Assembly (NCBI RefSeq): GCF_012295615.1
Contig: NZ_CP051183.1
Location: forward strand, 1,949,001-2,013,000
Direction: 5' to 3'
DNA from: Bermanella marisrubri
GTDB taxonomy: Bacteria; Pseudomonadota; Gammaproteobacteria; Pseudomonadales; Oceanobacteraceae
Length of the DNA stretch: 64,000 bases
Made by a program: the position numbers and the translations under genes. Positions 39,097-49,788 of the stretch are shown piece by piece. The notes under the pieces are model-generated. The model was not told the origin of the DNA and made no database searches. It saw nothing but the letters and a program-made list of their open reading frames with translations. Position 1 is the first letter of the stretch. Every line of letters starts with the position of its first letter.

Positions 39097-39113
39097 TGCT
39101 TTTCCCTAGTGAT

Positions 39114-39214
39114 GCATAACGCCAACATTAAGCGGCCGGCCGGAGCAAGGCTTAGGCAAGGCGGTCCGGTGTAGGCCCGCCAGGGCCTGATCGAACTTGA
39201 ATGACTGGTTATGT
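39114..39214 (-). repeat. attC site (101 bases)
   Basis: The plus strand starts GCATAAC-GCCAACATTAAG and ends CTTGAATGACTG-GTTATGT. The outer ends and AACATTAAG / CTTGAATGA arms pair imperfectly. The centre is GC-rich with GGCCGGCCGG. Confidence 0.8.
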
Positions 39215-39221
39215 GCTTGGA

Positions 39222-39557
39222 CTACTGCGCACACGATTGTAATGAATAAATGAAAAGCCCAAACCATACGTTACCCAGCATTATCAGTACCTTGATCGCA
39301 TCCCGAGCAAATGCGGGAATGTTTTGATAGCGGTATAAATAACCAATGACCACCCATTGCACCGCCAGCCATACGGCTGAAAAATACAAAATTCCTTTAT
39401 GGCACTCTATGTCAGAATCGGTGTAATAGGCATACCACCAACCCGAAACCATACCAGTGGCGAGAAGCACGAGAATCGTGCAAGACAGCAGATTGCGCCA
39501 ACGTGGGTACTCCGTGCTTAAGAGCTTTTCCTTCGCTTCGGTCAATTTATCCACCAT
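39222..39557 (-). CDS. Hypothetical three-helix membrane cassette protein
   Basis: 111 residues, not recognised. The N-terminal ~22 residues are charged (KLTEAKEKLLSTEYPRWRN), then hydrophobic helices lie at ~24-44, ~56-75 and ~84-104. The end SLQSCAQ lies 8 bases before the attC at 39114. Small membrane proteins are common in chromosomal integron cassettes; function unknown. Confidence 0.6.
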   Translation of the reverse strand: MVDKLTEAKEKLLSTEYPRWRNLLSCTILVLLATGMVSGWWYAYYTDSDIECHKGILYFSAVWLAVQWVVIGYLYRYQNIPAFARDAIKVLIMLGNVWFGLFIYSLQSCAQ

Positions 39558-39579
39558 TCAAATCCCTTCACGAAATGCC

Positions 39580-39634
39580 ACATGACGCCCGCAACAGCGG
39601 AAAGTTTTTCCCTGCCTGCTTGCGCTTGTTATGA
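39580..39634 (-). repeat. attC site (55 bases), one outer end altered
   Basis: The plus strand starts ACATGAC-GCCCGCAACAGCGG and ends CCTGCTTGCGCTT-GTTATGA. Inner arms GCCCGCAACAG and CTGCTTGCGC pair. The left outer site has GAC where AAC is expected, which should weaken recombination. Confidence 0.75.
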
Positions 39635-39646
39635 GTTTCTCGCCGA

Positions 39647-39940
39647 CTAACCATACGACTTCAATTTTGTAGATATGCTTACTGTTGTTTTTGATATGGC
39701 TTTATTTCTTAGTTCGCTTTTATTAGCTAACTCGCCATCTTCTCTATATTTTTTAAAGTGTGCTTCATCCGGGAATTCAAGAATATGTATTTCTTCTCTC
39801 TTCCCTTCCATTGTTTCCTCTATTTCAAATGCAGATAAGAGTCTTCCTTGATATCTTTCCATTATTTTCAATGCAAATGACTCAAATTCGTTTAGACACT
39901 CAAAATCCTTTACCTCTAATCTCACGAGTATATTGATCAT
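39647..39940 (-). CDS. DUF1330-like (dimeric alpha/beta barrel) cassette protein
   Basis: 97 residues. The order FESFALKIMERYQGRLLSAF ... EEIHILEFPDEAHFKKYRED follows the DUF1330/antibiotic-monooxygenase-like ferredoxin fold, where a strand-helix-strand repeat makes a dimeric barrel. The family has no settled function and no catalytic residue is evident. The ATG is 14 bases from the attC at 39954 and the stop 13 bases from the attC at 39580. Confidence 0.6.
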   Translation of the reverse strand: MINILVRLEVKDFECLNEFESFALKIMERYQGRLLSAFEIEETMEGKREEIHILEFPDEAHFKKYREDGELANKSELRNKAISKTTVSISTKLKSYG

Positions 39941-39953
39941 CTGGCTCTCTTAC

Positions 39954-40000
39954 TCATAACGCCTCGCTTTTTGTGGTCCGAGTTTATGCGATTGTTAGGG
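39954..40000 (-). repeat. attC site (short, 47 bases)
   Basis: The plus strand is TCATAAC-GCCTCGC ... GCG-ATT-GTTAGGG. The outer AAC/GTT and CGC/GCG arms pair, with a short centre. The stop of the upstream gene is inside it. Confidence 0.75.
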
Positions 40001-40393
40001 TCTTTTTTTTGCATTGCCTATTGATCTCCACCATAAATAAAAGCCTAGACCTAAAAACAAATGAGGAGAGCCCAAATAGTAAATGGCCTCATCTTCAGCC
40101 TTGATCGCCACCACAAGTAGATGTGCGACAAAAATTACAGCCAGCACATATAACAACGAGAGCTGTATATATTTTGTTGATGCACATTTAATAACGGCAT
40201 ACCAGACAACAAGACTCGCCACGGCGAGCCATATAGTTACCGCCCAATCAATAATGCTTTTATCCCAGATGCTTTTTGCACCCTTGTTGTCCCACATAAA
40301 CATGAAATATGTGAGAAAAGATATTGCCAGACCATAACCTGCTATAAGCATTGCAGCTATTGTTCTTTTTATTCGTCCGGCAGAATCTTCCAT
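39995..40393 (-). CDS. Hypothetical four-helix membrane cassette protein
   Basis: 132 residues, not recognised. Helices are at ~11-32, ~47-66, ~74-94 and ~104-123, with a basic end (GNAKKRP) suggesting it stays inside. The stop TAA is part of the attC at 39954-40000, and the start is 8 bases from the attC at 40401. Confidence 0.6.
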   Translation of the reverse strand: MEDSAGRIKRTIAAMLIAGYGLAISFLTYFMFMWDNKGAKSIWDKSIIDWAVTIWLAVASLVVWYAVIKCASTKYIQLSLLYVLAVIFVAHLLVVAIKAEDEAIYYLGSPHLFLGLGFYLWWRSIGNAKKRP

Positions 40394-40400
40394 TTCGTAA

Positions 40401-40455
40401 CCCTAACGCCTAATTCAGGTGCGCCGTAGGCGTCACCTGGAATTTCTTGTTATAC
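40401..40455 (-). repeat. attC site (55 bases), best preserved
   Basis: The plus strand is CCCTAAC-GCCTAATTCAGGTG ... CACCTGGAATTTCTT-GTTATAC. The outer ends fit RYYYAAC/GTTRRRY, and AATTCAGGTG / CACCTGGAATT pair with one extra base, the bulge typical of attC. The DUF2971 gene ends inside it. Confidence 0.9.
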
Positions 40456-41323
40456 CCGTGCTCGATTTTACCCATGGCGAATTTTGCATACCTGGCATGT
40501 ATCTTAGATTTCCATAGTCATACCAAGGACTACAATTTTTCCATTTCAGCCCCATATAACGAAGCCCAAAACCTTTTGTAAGCTCCATTATGTCTGATAC
40601 AGCCTGATCATCGGTATCATCTCCAAACATGATGCCAACCAATGAATCTTGAAACTCAAGATATAGGTCATCGCTTGAACGTGAGAATACAACATATCTC
40701 CACTCTGACTCATCACGCCAATCGCTCATTTTCTCGAAAAATAACCTTTTGTGGTGAGCCATTAAGTGGTCGTAAACATACTGTTCTGGGCCAACATTTT
40801 CTAAGTGATCAATATTGATCATATACTGTTGGTCATCAGCAGAATACAGGTTTGGAGCAATCCCTCTGTTTTTATACTCAATCGAAGAGCTTAATATCTG
40901 ATCATGTGAAAACCTTTCATATATTAGTTTATCGAGTTTACTTCGATCAAAAACTAAGCACACACCTTTGTGGTTTTGCCCGTATTGTGCCCACATTCTC
41001 GGTTTGCAATAACCTCTATTGAAAATATCATTGAGATGATTCCCTGTAAGTGGAGCAGAATCCATAGAAAAGCAAAGAAGTTTAGCTTTACCTTTTAGTT
41101 CAAAAGATAACCAAGCGGAAAGCTCCTCCATTTTGTACTTGGAAAGATCTCTATTTTCATTTGTTCCAAAATTAAACTTCCATGACTTTGTTTCTTTTGG
41201 GTCATTGGTTTGATCATAGCTACCAAGCCTCAAATTCCTATTTTTAAGGATAAAGTCAAGTGCAGTTTCAGCTTTTGTATAATGATAAAAATACTGTTTT
41301 TCAGACTTTATTGATTCGATCAT
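40433..41323 (-). CDS. DUF2971-family cassette protein
   Basis: 296 residues. The N-terminus FYHYTKAETALDFILKNRNLRLGSYDQTNDPKE (11-43) matches DUF2971, with later conserved WAQYGQNHKGVCLVFDR and WRDESEWRYVVF. The family is uncharacterised. Its HYT-like start and NDP.E motif recall ADP-ribosyltransferase-like folds such as DarT, a weak inference. The last seven residues (GITRNSR) are encoded by the attC at 40401-40455, showing the gene end was defined by the cassette junction. As the first cassette it should be the best expressed. Confidence 0.72.
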   Translation of the reverse strand: MIESIKSEKQYFYHYTKAETALDFILKNRNLRLGSYDQTNDPKETKSWKFNFGTNENRDLSKYKMEELSAWLSFELKGKAKLLCFSMDSAPLTGNHLNDIFNRGYCKPRMWAQYGQNHKGVCLVFDRSKLDKLIYERFSHDQILSSSIEYKNRGIAPNLYSADDQQYMINIDHLENVGPEQYVYDHLMAHHKRLFFEKMSDWRDESEWRYVVFSRSSDDLYLEFQDSLVGIMFGDDTDDQAVSDIMELTKGFGLRYMGLKWKNCSPWYDYGNLRYMPGMQNSPWVKSSTGITRNSR

Positions 41324-41341
41324 GATGATTTATGAATTAGG

Positions 41342-41376
41342 GTATAACAGCGTGTTTTACGGCTTGGATACTGTTA
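41342..41376 (-). other. Proximal end of cassette array: attI-like or truncated attC
   Basis: The minus strand carries a good GTTATAC end (41342-41348), preceded by CTG, and an AACAG about 20 bases further up pairs with CTGTT. The span is shorter than usual attC sites. It marks the recombination edge of the first cassette and could be what remains of attI. Confidence 0.4.
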
Positions 41377-41676
41377 ATAAACTATATGCGGCATGAAGGT
41401 GGGAACGAATTTCCCTTTCTTCTCAATGACTTACCGCTATATCCATTAGCCGAGTTAATGTTATCCACAACAATAGCATGGTGGTTTTAATTTGAAAACG
41501 GCGGTTCGCATAACTCATCCACAGGGCCGCATAATCCAATGGCCTTGTGCATACTTGTCTGTAAGACGCATGGTTATTGGCTTTGCGCGATTAATGTATA
41601 TTCGTGATATACGGCCCTAGTACACATTAACAATATTAATCCTCTGTATAAAATCACAAGCACCAACCAACACACA
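41349..41676. other. Gene-free stretch between cassette array and suc terminator
   Basis: No integrase or other gene is visible on either strand. It contains one exact DnaA-box sequence TTATCCACA (41461-41469) and a one-mismatch copy TCATCCACA (41515-41523), plus scattered AAC/GTT motifs without clear pairing. It should also hold the promoter for the cassette array, but no convincing -35/-10 pair was found. Confidence 0.5.
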
Positions 41677-41704
41677 CAAAAAAGCCCAGCGATTGCTGGG
41701 CTTT
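41677..41704 (-). terminator. Terminator of the sdh-suc operon
   Basis: AGCCCAGC (41683-41690) pairs perfectly with GCTGGGCT (41695-41702), loop GATT. A-rich sequence at its left gives a T-run on the minus strand. It lies 33 bases after sucD. Confidence 0.9.
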
Positions 41705-41734
41705 CGTTTAACACTTAATAGCGATTAGCGTGGA

Positions 41735-42607
41735 TTACCAACCGGTTTTTTCTTTCAGTGCTTTGCCGATATCGGCTAGGCTTTTCACGGTTTGTACGCC
41801 AGCTGCTTCTAGCGCAGCGAACTTCTCGTCTGCTGTGCCTTTACCGCCTGCGATAATCGCGCCTGCGTGGCCCATACGCTTACCAGGAGGGGCTGTTACA
41901 CCGGCAATGTAAGATACCACTGGCTTGGATACATTTTCTTTGATGTATTCAGCCGCTTCTTCCTCAGCAGTACCGCCGATTTCACCGATCATGACGATGG
42001 CTTCTGTCTGCGGGTCTTCTTCAAAGCGTTTTAGAATGTCGATGAAGCTTGAACCTGGGATTGGGTCACCACCGATACCAACACACGTAGATTGGCCGTA
42101 ACCAAAGTCTGTGGTTTGCTTAACCGCTTCATAGGTCAAGGTACCAGAGCGAGATACGATACCCACTTTACCTGGCTTATGAATGTGGCCCGGCATGATA
42201 CCGATCTTACTTTGTCCCGGCGTAATCACACCCGGGCAGTTTGGACCGATTAATACCACGCCCAACTCATCGCATTTCACTTTACAGTACATCATGTCGA
42301 GAGTCGGAATACCTTCTGTGATACATACGATTAATTGGATACCTGCATTAGCAGCTTCCAAGATCGAGTCTTTACAGAAAGGTGCTGGCACATAAATAAC
42401 GGAGGCTTCGGCTCCAGTTTGTTCTACCGCTTCTTTAACGGTGTTGAACACTGGCAGACCTAAATGAGTTGTGCCGCCCTTTCCTGGCGTTACACCACCC
42501 ACCATATTTGTGCCGTACTCAATGGCTTGTTCACTGTGGAATGTGCCTTGAGAACCGGTAAAGCCTTGGCAAATAACTTTTGTGTTTTTCTCTAATAAAA
42601 TACTCAT
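41735..42607 (-). CDS. sucD: Succinyl-CoA synthetase, alpha subunit
   Basis: 290 residues, the standard length. CoA-binding N-terminal domain ([17 protein letters not shown]), GPNCPG near 122-127, and the phosphorylated active-site His in [10 protein letters not shown] near 246. With SucC it converts succinyl-CoA to succinate with substrate-level phosphorylation. It follows sucC by one base and ends the TCA operon. Confidence 0.97.
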   Translation of the reverse strand: MSILLEKNTKVICQGFTGSQGTFHSEQAIEYGTNMVGGVTPGKGGTTHLGLPVFNTVKEAVEQTGAEASVIYVPAPFCKDSILEAANAGIQLIVCITEGIPTLDMMYCKVKCDELGVVLIGPNCPGVITPGQSKIGIMPGHIHKPGKVGIVSRSGTLTYEAVKQTTDFGYGQSTCVGIGGDPIPGSSFIDILKRFEEDPQTEAIVMIGEIGGTAEEEAAEYIKENVSKPVVSYIAGVTAPPGKRMGHAGAIIAGGKGTADEKFAALEAAGVQTVKSLADIGKALKEKTGW

Positions 42608-42608
42608 G

Positions 42609-43775
42609 TTATTTACCTCCTGCTGCTTTTACCACTTGTTGAGCGGCATCGGTTAAGCTTTCGGCGGCGATAATATCTAAACCACTTTCCGCCAGTACTT
42701 TTGAACCGAGTTCTGCGTTGTTACCTTCTAAACGCACAACCACTGGCACTTTTACGCCCACTTCTTTTACTGCGCCGATAATACCTTCGGCGATCATGTC
42801 ACAACGTACGATACCACCAAAAATGTTTACTAATACGGCTTTGACATTGTCATCGCTTAGGATGATTTTGAACGCTTCTGCAACACGTTCTTTTGTTGCA
42901 CCGCCACCTACATCAAGGAAGTTAGCTGGATCACCACCGCTTAGCTTGATGATATCCATTGTGCCCATGGCTAGACCGGCACCATTCACCATACAACCGA
43001 TGTTACCGTCTAGGGCTACGTAGTTAAGATCCCACTTGGCAGCTTCCGCTTCGCGACCATCTTCTTGTGATGGGTCGTGCATGGCTTGAATATCTTTGTG
43101 TGCATATAGCGCGTTACTATCTACGTTGATCTTGGCATCAAGACAGTGAAGATCACCGTCTTTGGTGATGACCAATGGGTTTACTTCGAGCAATGCTAAG
43201 TCCTTGTCGAAGAACAGTTTGCTCAAACCTAAAAAGATTTGTGTGAACTGTTTGATTTGCTTGTCTTTCAAGCCCAACTTGAATGCGATTTCCCGTGCTT
43301 GATATGGCTGAGCACCGGTTAACGGATCAATTTCCGCTTTTAGAATTTTTTCAGGGGTTTCTTCAGCGACTTTTTCAATTTCAACGCCGCCTTCGGTGGA
43401 TGCCATAAATACAACACGACGTGTACCACGGTCGACTACCGCACCCAAGTACAATTCTTGGTCAATATCAGTACAGGATTCTACGAGGATTTGATTAACA
43501 GGCTGACCGTTTTCGTCAGTTTGATAGGTTACAAGGTTTTTACCTAACCAGCTTTGAGCAAAATCTGCGATTTCTTGTTTGCTCGACACCAATTTCACAC
43601 CGCCAGCTTTACCACGTCCGCCAGCATGTACTTGTGCTTTAACTACCCATTTGTCGCCGGGAATCTTATCGGCGGCTTGTTCTGCTTCTTGGGCGGTGGT
43701 TGCCACTACGCCTTCTGAAACAGGTAAACCATAGGCCGCGAACAGCTGCTTAGCCTGGTATTCATGTAAATTCAT
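42609..43775 (-). CDS. sucC: Succinyl-CoA synthetase, beta subunit (ADP-forming)
   Basis: 388 residues. It starts [19 protein letters not shown], followed by the ATP-grasp fold ([17 protein letters not shown]) and the C-terminal CoA-ligase domain with [15 protein letters not shown]. It binds the nucleotide and pairs with SucD. A 192-base gap with a long hairpin separates it from lpd upstream. Confidence 0.97.
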   Translation of the reverse strand: MNLHEYQAKQLFAAYGLPVSEGVVATTAQEAEQAADKIPGDKWVVKAQVHAGGRGKAGGVKLVSSKQEIADFAQSWLGKNLVTYQTDENGQPVNQILVESCTDIDQELYLGAVVDRGTRRVVFMASTEGGVEIEKVAEETPEKILKAEIDPLTGAQPYQAREIAFKLGLKDKQIKQFTQIFLGLSKLFFDKDLALLEVNPLVITKDGDLHCLDAKINVDSNALYAHKDIQAMHDPSQEDGREAEAAKWDLNYVALDGNIGCMVNGAGLAMGTMDIIKLSGGDPANFLDVGGGATKERVAEAFKIILSDDNVKAVLVNIFGGIVRCDMIAEGIIGAVKEVGVKVPVVVRLEGNNAELGSKVLAESGLDIIAAESLTDAAQQVVKAAGGK

Positions 43776-43924
43776 GAGAACCCCTTGTGCTATCTTAAGG
43801 ATTAATACCGAATACTAGTCGAATTAATTTAGTACTCAGTATCTTGTATATAGACTTTTGTTATAACAAAAACCGTAAACGAAAGACACCATTATTAGTA
43901 CTGCACATGGTTGGACTTTGAGCC

Positions 43925-43958
43925 AAGAGTAAGCTGATCAAAAAATCAGCTTACTCTT
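43925..43958 (-). other. 14-bp perfect hairpin between lpd and sucC
   Basis: AAGAGTAAGCTGAT (43925-43938) and ATCAGCTTACTCTT (43945-43958) pair without mismatch around a 6-base loop. There is no T-run on the minus strand, so it is more likely an mRNA processing or stabilising element than a terminator. A separate sucCD promoter may lie in the remaining gap. Confidence 0.75.
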
Positions 43959-43967
43959 TTGCGACGA

Positions 43968-45413
<1,446 letters not shown>

Positions 45414-45459
45414 TCAAATTTGTTTTCTAGAAATTAACCCTTACAACAACACTCAATCT

Positions 45460-46698
45460 TTAAACGTCTAACAAGATACGTGCAGGGTCTTCTAGCAACT
45501 CTTTAATGGTTACTAGGAACTGAACCGCTTCTTTACCATCGATCATACGGTGATCATAAGACAGCGCCAAATACATCATCGGACGGATCTCAACCTGACC
45601 ATTGATCGCCATTGGTCGCTCTTGGATTTTATGCATACCCAAGATTGCGGTTTGCGGTGGATTCAAAATTGGCGTCGACATCAATGAGCCAAACACACCA
45701 CCATTTGTGATTGTGAAAGTACCGCCTTGCATTTCTTCAATGCCTAATTTGCCTTGCTTTGCTTTCTTAGCGTAATCAACGATACCGCCTTCAATGTCAG
45801 CCAAGCCCATGGCATCAACATCACGAAGCACCGGCACAACCAAACCTTTATCTGTGGAAACAGCAACACCAATATCTTGGTAACCATGATAAACAATGTC
45901 ATTGCCATCGATAGAAGCATTTACTGATGGGAAGCGTTTTAGTGCTTCGGTTGCGGCTTTAACAAAGAAGCCCATGAAACCAAGACGTACACCATCGTGT
46001 TTCTTCTCAAACATATCTTTGTATTGAGAACGCAGCTCCATCACCGCTTTCATGTCCACTTCGTTGTACGTGGTTAGCATTGCAGCGTTTTGCTGAGCTG
46101 AAACCAAACGCTTAGCGATGGTGGCGCGTAGACGTGTCATAGGAACACGTTTCTCTGCACGCTCGCCTGCATTGAAGCTTGGCATTGAAGGTGCTGACGC
46201 TGGTGCGGGAGCCGACTCAGCTTTTGGAGCCGGCGCCGCTGCTGGTGCTTCTTTTTCCGCTTTAATGTGATTTAGAACGTCTTCTTTAGTAATACGGCCG
46301 TCTTTACCTGTGGCTTTTACTGCAGACAGCTGAACGCCTTTTTCCTCAGCAAGCTTGCGCGCCGCTGGGTTAACTTTCAGGTCGTCTTCGTCGGCTTCTT
46401 GTGCCGTCTCTTCTTTGGCGGCAGGAGCTTCATCTTTTGAACCACCTGCTGAACCTGTTGCGCCTTCTTCGAAAATACCGACAACTTCTGAACTTAATAC
46501 AGTGTCGCCTTCCGCTTTAATAATTTCTTTTAATACACCATCGTTTTGCGCAACGACTTCCAATACAACCTTGTCGGTTTCAATGTCTACCAACAATTCG
46601 TCACGACTCACTTGTTCGCCAGGTTGTTTGTGCCAAGTGGCAATGGTGCCATCTGCAACAGACTCAGGGAAAACAGGGGCTTTAATTTCAGTACTCAT
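45460..46698 (-). CDS. sucB: 2-oxoglutarate dehydrogenase E2 (dihydrolipoyl succinyltransferase)
   Basis: 412 residues. The lipoyl domain has [11 protein letters not shown] with the modified Lys near 43, a Glu/Ala-rich linker follows, then the E3-binding domain ([23 protein letters not shown]). After an Ala/Pro-rich linker comes the catalytic domain ending in [17 protein letters not shown], with His and Asp of the HxxxD motif. It transfers succinyl groups to CoA. Spacing to sucA is 29 bases. Confidence 0.96.
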   Translation of the reverse strand: MSTEIKAPVFPESVADGTIATWHKQPGEQVSRDELLVDIETDKVVLEVVAQNDGVLKEIIKAEGDTVLSSEVVGIFEEGATGSAGGSKDEAPAAKEETAQEADEDDLKVNPAARKLAEEKGVQLSAVKATGKDGRITKEDVLNHIKAEKEAPAAAPAPKAESAPAPASAPSMPSFNAGERAEKRVPMTRLRATIAKRLVSAQQNAAMLTTYNEVDMKAVMELRSQYKDMFEKKHDGVRLGFMGFFVKAATEALKRFPSVNASIDGNDIVYHGYQDIGVAVSTDKGLVVPVLRDVDAMGLADIEGGIVDYAKKAKQGKLGIEEMQGGTFTITNGGVFGSLMSTPILNPPQTAILGMHKIQERPMAINGQVEIRPMMYLALSYDHRMIDGKEAVQFLVTIKELLEDPARILLDV

Positions 46699-46727
46699 AA
46701 CAGTTTCCTAAATTCCTTAAATTGGAC

Positions 46728-49559
46728 TTATAGTCCTAACGCATCTTTAATCAATTGTTCTTGTTGCTCTAAGTGAAGAGCCATATAACCTGCCGCCGGT
46801 GCTGCTGACGGTTGTCGACCTGCATAATCCAAATACAAATTAGGATTTAGTCGATGTGTTACACGACGCATATGGTGTTGCGAGCTGTACCAAGCACCTT
46901 GGTTCATCGGCTCTTCTTGGCACCACATAACTTCTTTCACGTTACTGTACTCAGAAATAGCAGCATAAAGCTCTTCTTCTGGGAATGGATACAATTGTTC
47001 GATGCGAATAATCGCTACATTATTCATTTCTTCCGTACGGCGACGATCCACTAGGTCGTAATAAACTTTACCGCTACAGAATACGAGGCGCGTTACATCT
47101 TTTGGATTCAGCTCCTCGGTTTCAGGAAGGATGGTTTGGAATTCCCCTTCAGCTAAATCTTCCAACGTACTTACCGCTTGCTTGTGACGAAGCAAGCTCT
47201 TTGGTGACATAACCACTAGCGGTTTACGCAATGGACGAATCACCTGGCGACGCAACAAGTGGAAGATTTGAGAAGGTGTCGTTGGTACGCAGACCTGCAT
47301 GTTGTGCTCGGCACATAACTGCAAGTAACGCTCTAAACGAGCAGAACTGTGTTCAGGACCCTGCCCTTCGTAGCCATGCGGTAGCAGTTGCGTTAGGCCG
47401 CACAAACGACCCCACTTATGCTCACCACTGGAAATAAACTGGTCCATAACAACTTGGGCACCATTGGCGAAATCACCAAATTGTGCCTCCCAAATCACTA
47501 GCATGTTTGGCGTTGTTGTTGCGTAACCATATTCAAAACCCAAAACCGCTTCTTCAGAAAGAAGTGAATCGTGAATGGTGAATGTAGGCTGGTCTTCTTT
47601 CAGGCTTTGCAATGAACAGTATGAAGAGCCGTCTTTTTGGTTGTGCATCACCGCGTGACGGTGAGAGAACGTACCACGACCTACGTCTTGGCCAGTCAAA
47701 CGAATTGGGTAACCTTCATCTAACAAAGTTGCATAAGCCATGGTTTCAGCAAAACCCCAGTTAATGGGTTGTGCGCCAGCGGCCATTTTACGACGGTCTT
47801 CTAGAATTTTGTTTACTTGACGCTGAACTTGGAAGCCTTCTGGAACCTCCTGAGCCTTGTTCGCTAACTCTTGTAGTCGCTTGAGGTCAAATTTAGTGCT
47901 GGCCGTCGTTGAATTATCGTGGCCTAAATAAGGCGACCAATCGACAAACAATTGCGAATTTGGCTTAGTCACTAGGCTTTTTACGACATGCTTACCTGAT
48001 TCCAGCGCATCGCGGTAATCTGACTCCATCTTTTTGATGTGATCTTCGCTTACCACTCCGCTATCTTGCAGTGTTTTGGCGTAAAGAGTTCGAGTCGTTG
48101 GCTGTTTCTTAATAACACTGTACATCAGTGGCTGCGTAGCAGATGGCTCGTCCGCTTCGTTATGGCCACGACGGCGATAACAAACCAAATCAATAACAAC
48201 GTCTTTTTTGAATTCATTGCGATAATCAACAGCAAGCTGAGTAACAAATAAAACAGCTTCTGGATCATCACCATTAACGTGAAGAATCGGTGCCTGAACC
48301 ATCTTGGCAACGTCAGTACAGTATTCAGTTGAACGAACATCCTCACGCTTACTGGTAGTAAAGCCAACCTGATTGTTTACAACTATGTGTATCGTACCAC
48401 CCGTTTTGTAACCACGAGTCTGGGACATCTGCAATGTTTCCATTACAACACCCTGACCAGCAAATGCTGAATCGCCATGGATGTTCACAGGAACGACCGT
48501 GTCACCCACTGGATCATTACGACGATCCTGACGAGCACGCACAGAACCCTCAACTACAGGAGAAACAATTTCTAAGTGACTTGGGTTAAAGGCCAGAGCC
48601 AAGTGTACTTCGCCACCTGGCGTTAATACATTTGATGAGAAACCTTGGTGATATTTAACGTCACCAGAATGATCGAACGTCGCTTTACCATCAAATTCGT
48701 CAAATAAATCACCAGGCGCTTTACCCAGAGTGTTAACCAATACGTTCAAGCGTCCACGGTGCGCCATACCGATCACTACTTCTTTGGCACCATAGGTTCC
48801 TACACGCTGAATTAATTCATCCATCAACGGGATAAGCGTTTCGCCGCCCTCAAGACCAAAGCGTTTTACACCTGGATATTTTGAACCTAGGAATTTCTCT
48901 AGCCCCTCTGCTGCAGTCAATCGCTCAAGCAAATGGGTTTTGGCTTCTTCGCCGTAATCGGGTTTGGCGCGCACGCTTTCAATGCGTTGTTGGAACCAGC
49001 GTTTTTCGGCCGTATCAACAATGTGCATGAATTCAGCGCCGATAGACTGACAATAGGTTTCTTCTAGTGCATCACGAATTTCAGATAGGGTCGCTTCTTC
49101 TTTGCCCATGAATAGAGAACCGGTCTGGAACACGCTGTCCATGTCGGCTTCGGAAAGTTCGTGATAACGTAAATCAAGATCAGGAACTTGCTCTCGCTCC
49201 ATGATACCTAGCGGGTCTAGCTTGGCGTGCTGATGGCCGCGGAAGCGGTAGGCATTGATGAGCTGGAAAACACGCAGTTGTTTTTGATCATAGCCACTGC
49301 TTACCTGGGCTTGCGTTGTCGATCCAAGCCTGCGCTGATTTTGGGCGATCAGTAAAAACTGCTCTTTAATGGGGGTATGCGGCGTATCGTTGGTGTTACC
49401 ACCCTCAACCCTTGGCAAGGTGCCAAAGTAATTTCGCCACTGTTCGGGTACGGAATTTGGATCCGTCAAATAGAGTTCGTATAACTCCTCTATGTAAGCA
49501 ACATTTCCCCCTGCTAACTGGGAGGTGCTCCATAGCTGCTCCATCGAGCCTTCGTGCAT
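46728..49559 (-). CDS. sucA: 2-oxoglutarate dehydrogenase E1
   Basis: 943 residues. The N-terminal helix YIEELYELYLTDPNSVPEQWR is the E2-docking segment. Thiamine-diphosphate sites include GMAHRGRLNVLVN and GDSAFAGQGVVMETLQ, and the C-terminal transketolase part has YEGQGPEHSSARLERYLQL. It decarboxylates 2-oxoglutarate. It is separated from sdhB by 257 bases containing a hairpin, so it may also have its own promoter. Confidence 0.97.
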   Translation of the reverse strand: MHEGSMEQLWSTSQLAGGNVAYIEELYELYLTDPNSVPEQWRNYFGTLPRVEGGNTNDTPHTPIKEQFLLIAQNQRRLGSTTQAQVSSGYDQKQLRVFQLINAYRFRGHQHAKLDPLGIMEREQVPDLDLRYHELSEADMDSVFQTGSLFMGKEEATLSEIRDALEETYCQSIGAEFMHIVDTAEKRWFQQRIESVRAKPDYGEEAKTHLLERLTAAEGLEKFLGSKYPGVKRFGLEGGETLIPLMDELIQRVGTYGAKEVVIGMAHRGRLNVLVNTLGKAPGDLFDEFDGKATFDHSGDVKYHQGFSSNVLTPGGEVHLALAFNPSHLEIVSPVVEGSVRARQDRRNDPVGDTVVPVNIHGDSAFAGQGVVMETLQMSQTRGYKTGGTIHIVVNNQVGFTTSKREDVRSTEYCTDVAKMVQAPILHVNGDDPEAVLFVTQLAVDYRNEFKKDVVIDLVCYRRRGHNEADEPSATQPLMYSVIKKQPTTRTLYAKTLQDSGVVSEDHIKKMESDYRDALESGKHVVKSLVTKPNSQLFVDWSPYLGHDNSTTASTKFDLKRLQELANKAQEVPEGFQVQRQVNKILEDRRKMAAGAQPINWGFAETMAYATLLDEGYPIRLTGQDVGRGTFSHRHAVMHNQKDGSSYCSLQSLKEDQPTFTIHDSLLSEEAVLGFEYGYATTTPNMLVIWEAQFGDFANGAQVVMDQFISSGEHKWGRLCGLTQLLPHGYEGQGPEHSSARLERYLQLCAEHNMQVCVPTTPSQIFHLLRRQVIRPLRKPLVVMSPKSLLRHKQAVSTLEDLAEGEFQTILPETEELNPKDVTRLVFCSGKVYYDLVDRRRTEEMNNVAIIRIEQLYPFPEEELYAAISEYSNVKEVMWCQEEPMNQGAWYSSQHHMRRVTHRLNPNLYLDYAGRQPSAAPAAGYMALHLEQQEQLIKDALGL

Positions 49560-49788
49560 GATTAAACCACCTTAATTCAACATATGGGATTTCTGTTTGG
49601 CTAACTTCCCCATAATTGAATGGACGCTCGGATAGAGACTGAAGTTAGACATTCAGAACGGGGGTAACCCGTTTCCCGCATAGTGCTTAGTATTAGCCTA
49701 GCAAATATGATGCTAGCAGGCCTGTTTTGTTCTAATTTTTTTTAGCATCCTTGTAAGACGCATTTTTTACTGCAAGGTGTTGCATCAA

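Larger units (their letters stand above)
36334..41348 (-). mobile_element. Integron gene-cassette array without integrase (CALIN)
   Basis: Eight minus-strand genes are each, with one exception, followed by an attC-like site. The sites are at 36334, 37716, 38560, 39114, 39580, 39954 and 40401, plus doubtful ones near 36981 and 41342. Each clear site has an outer AAC/GTT pair and complementary inner arms, and several gene stop codons lie inside the attC as in real cassettes. No tyrosine-recombinase intI is found on either side. The promoter/attI end would be at ~41.35 kb, next to the sucD terminator. The genes are mostly of unknown function, as in chromosomal integrons. Confidence 0.85.

Noticed and set aside
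41461-41523. DnaA-box-like pair as a replication origin
   Set aside because: Only two boxes, no AT-rich unwinding region and no dnaA/dnaN/gidA neighbours.
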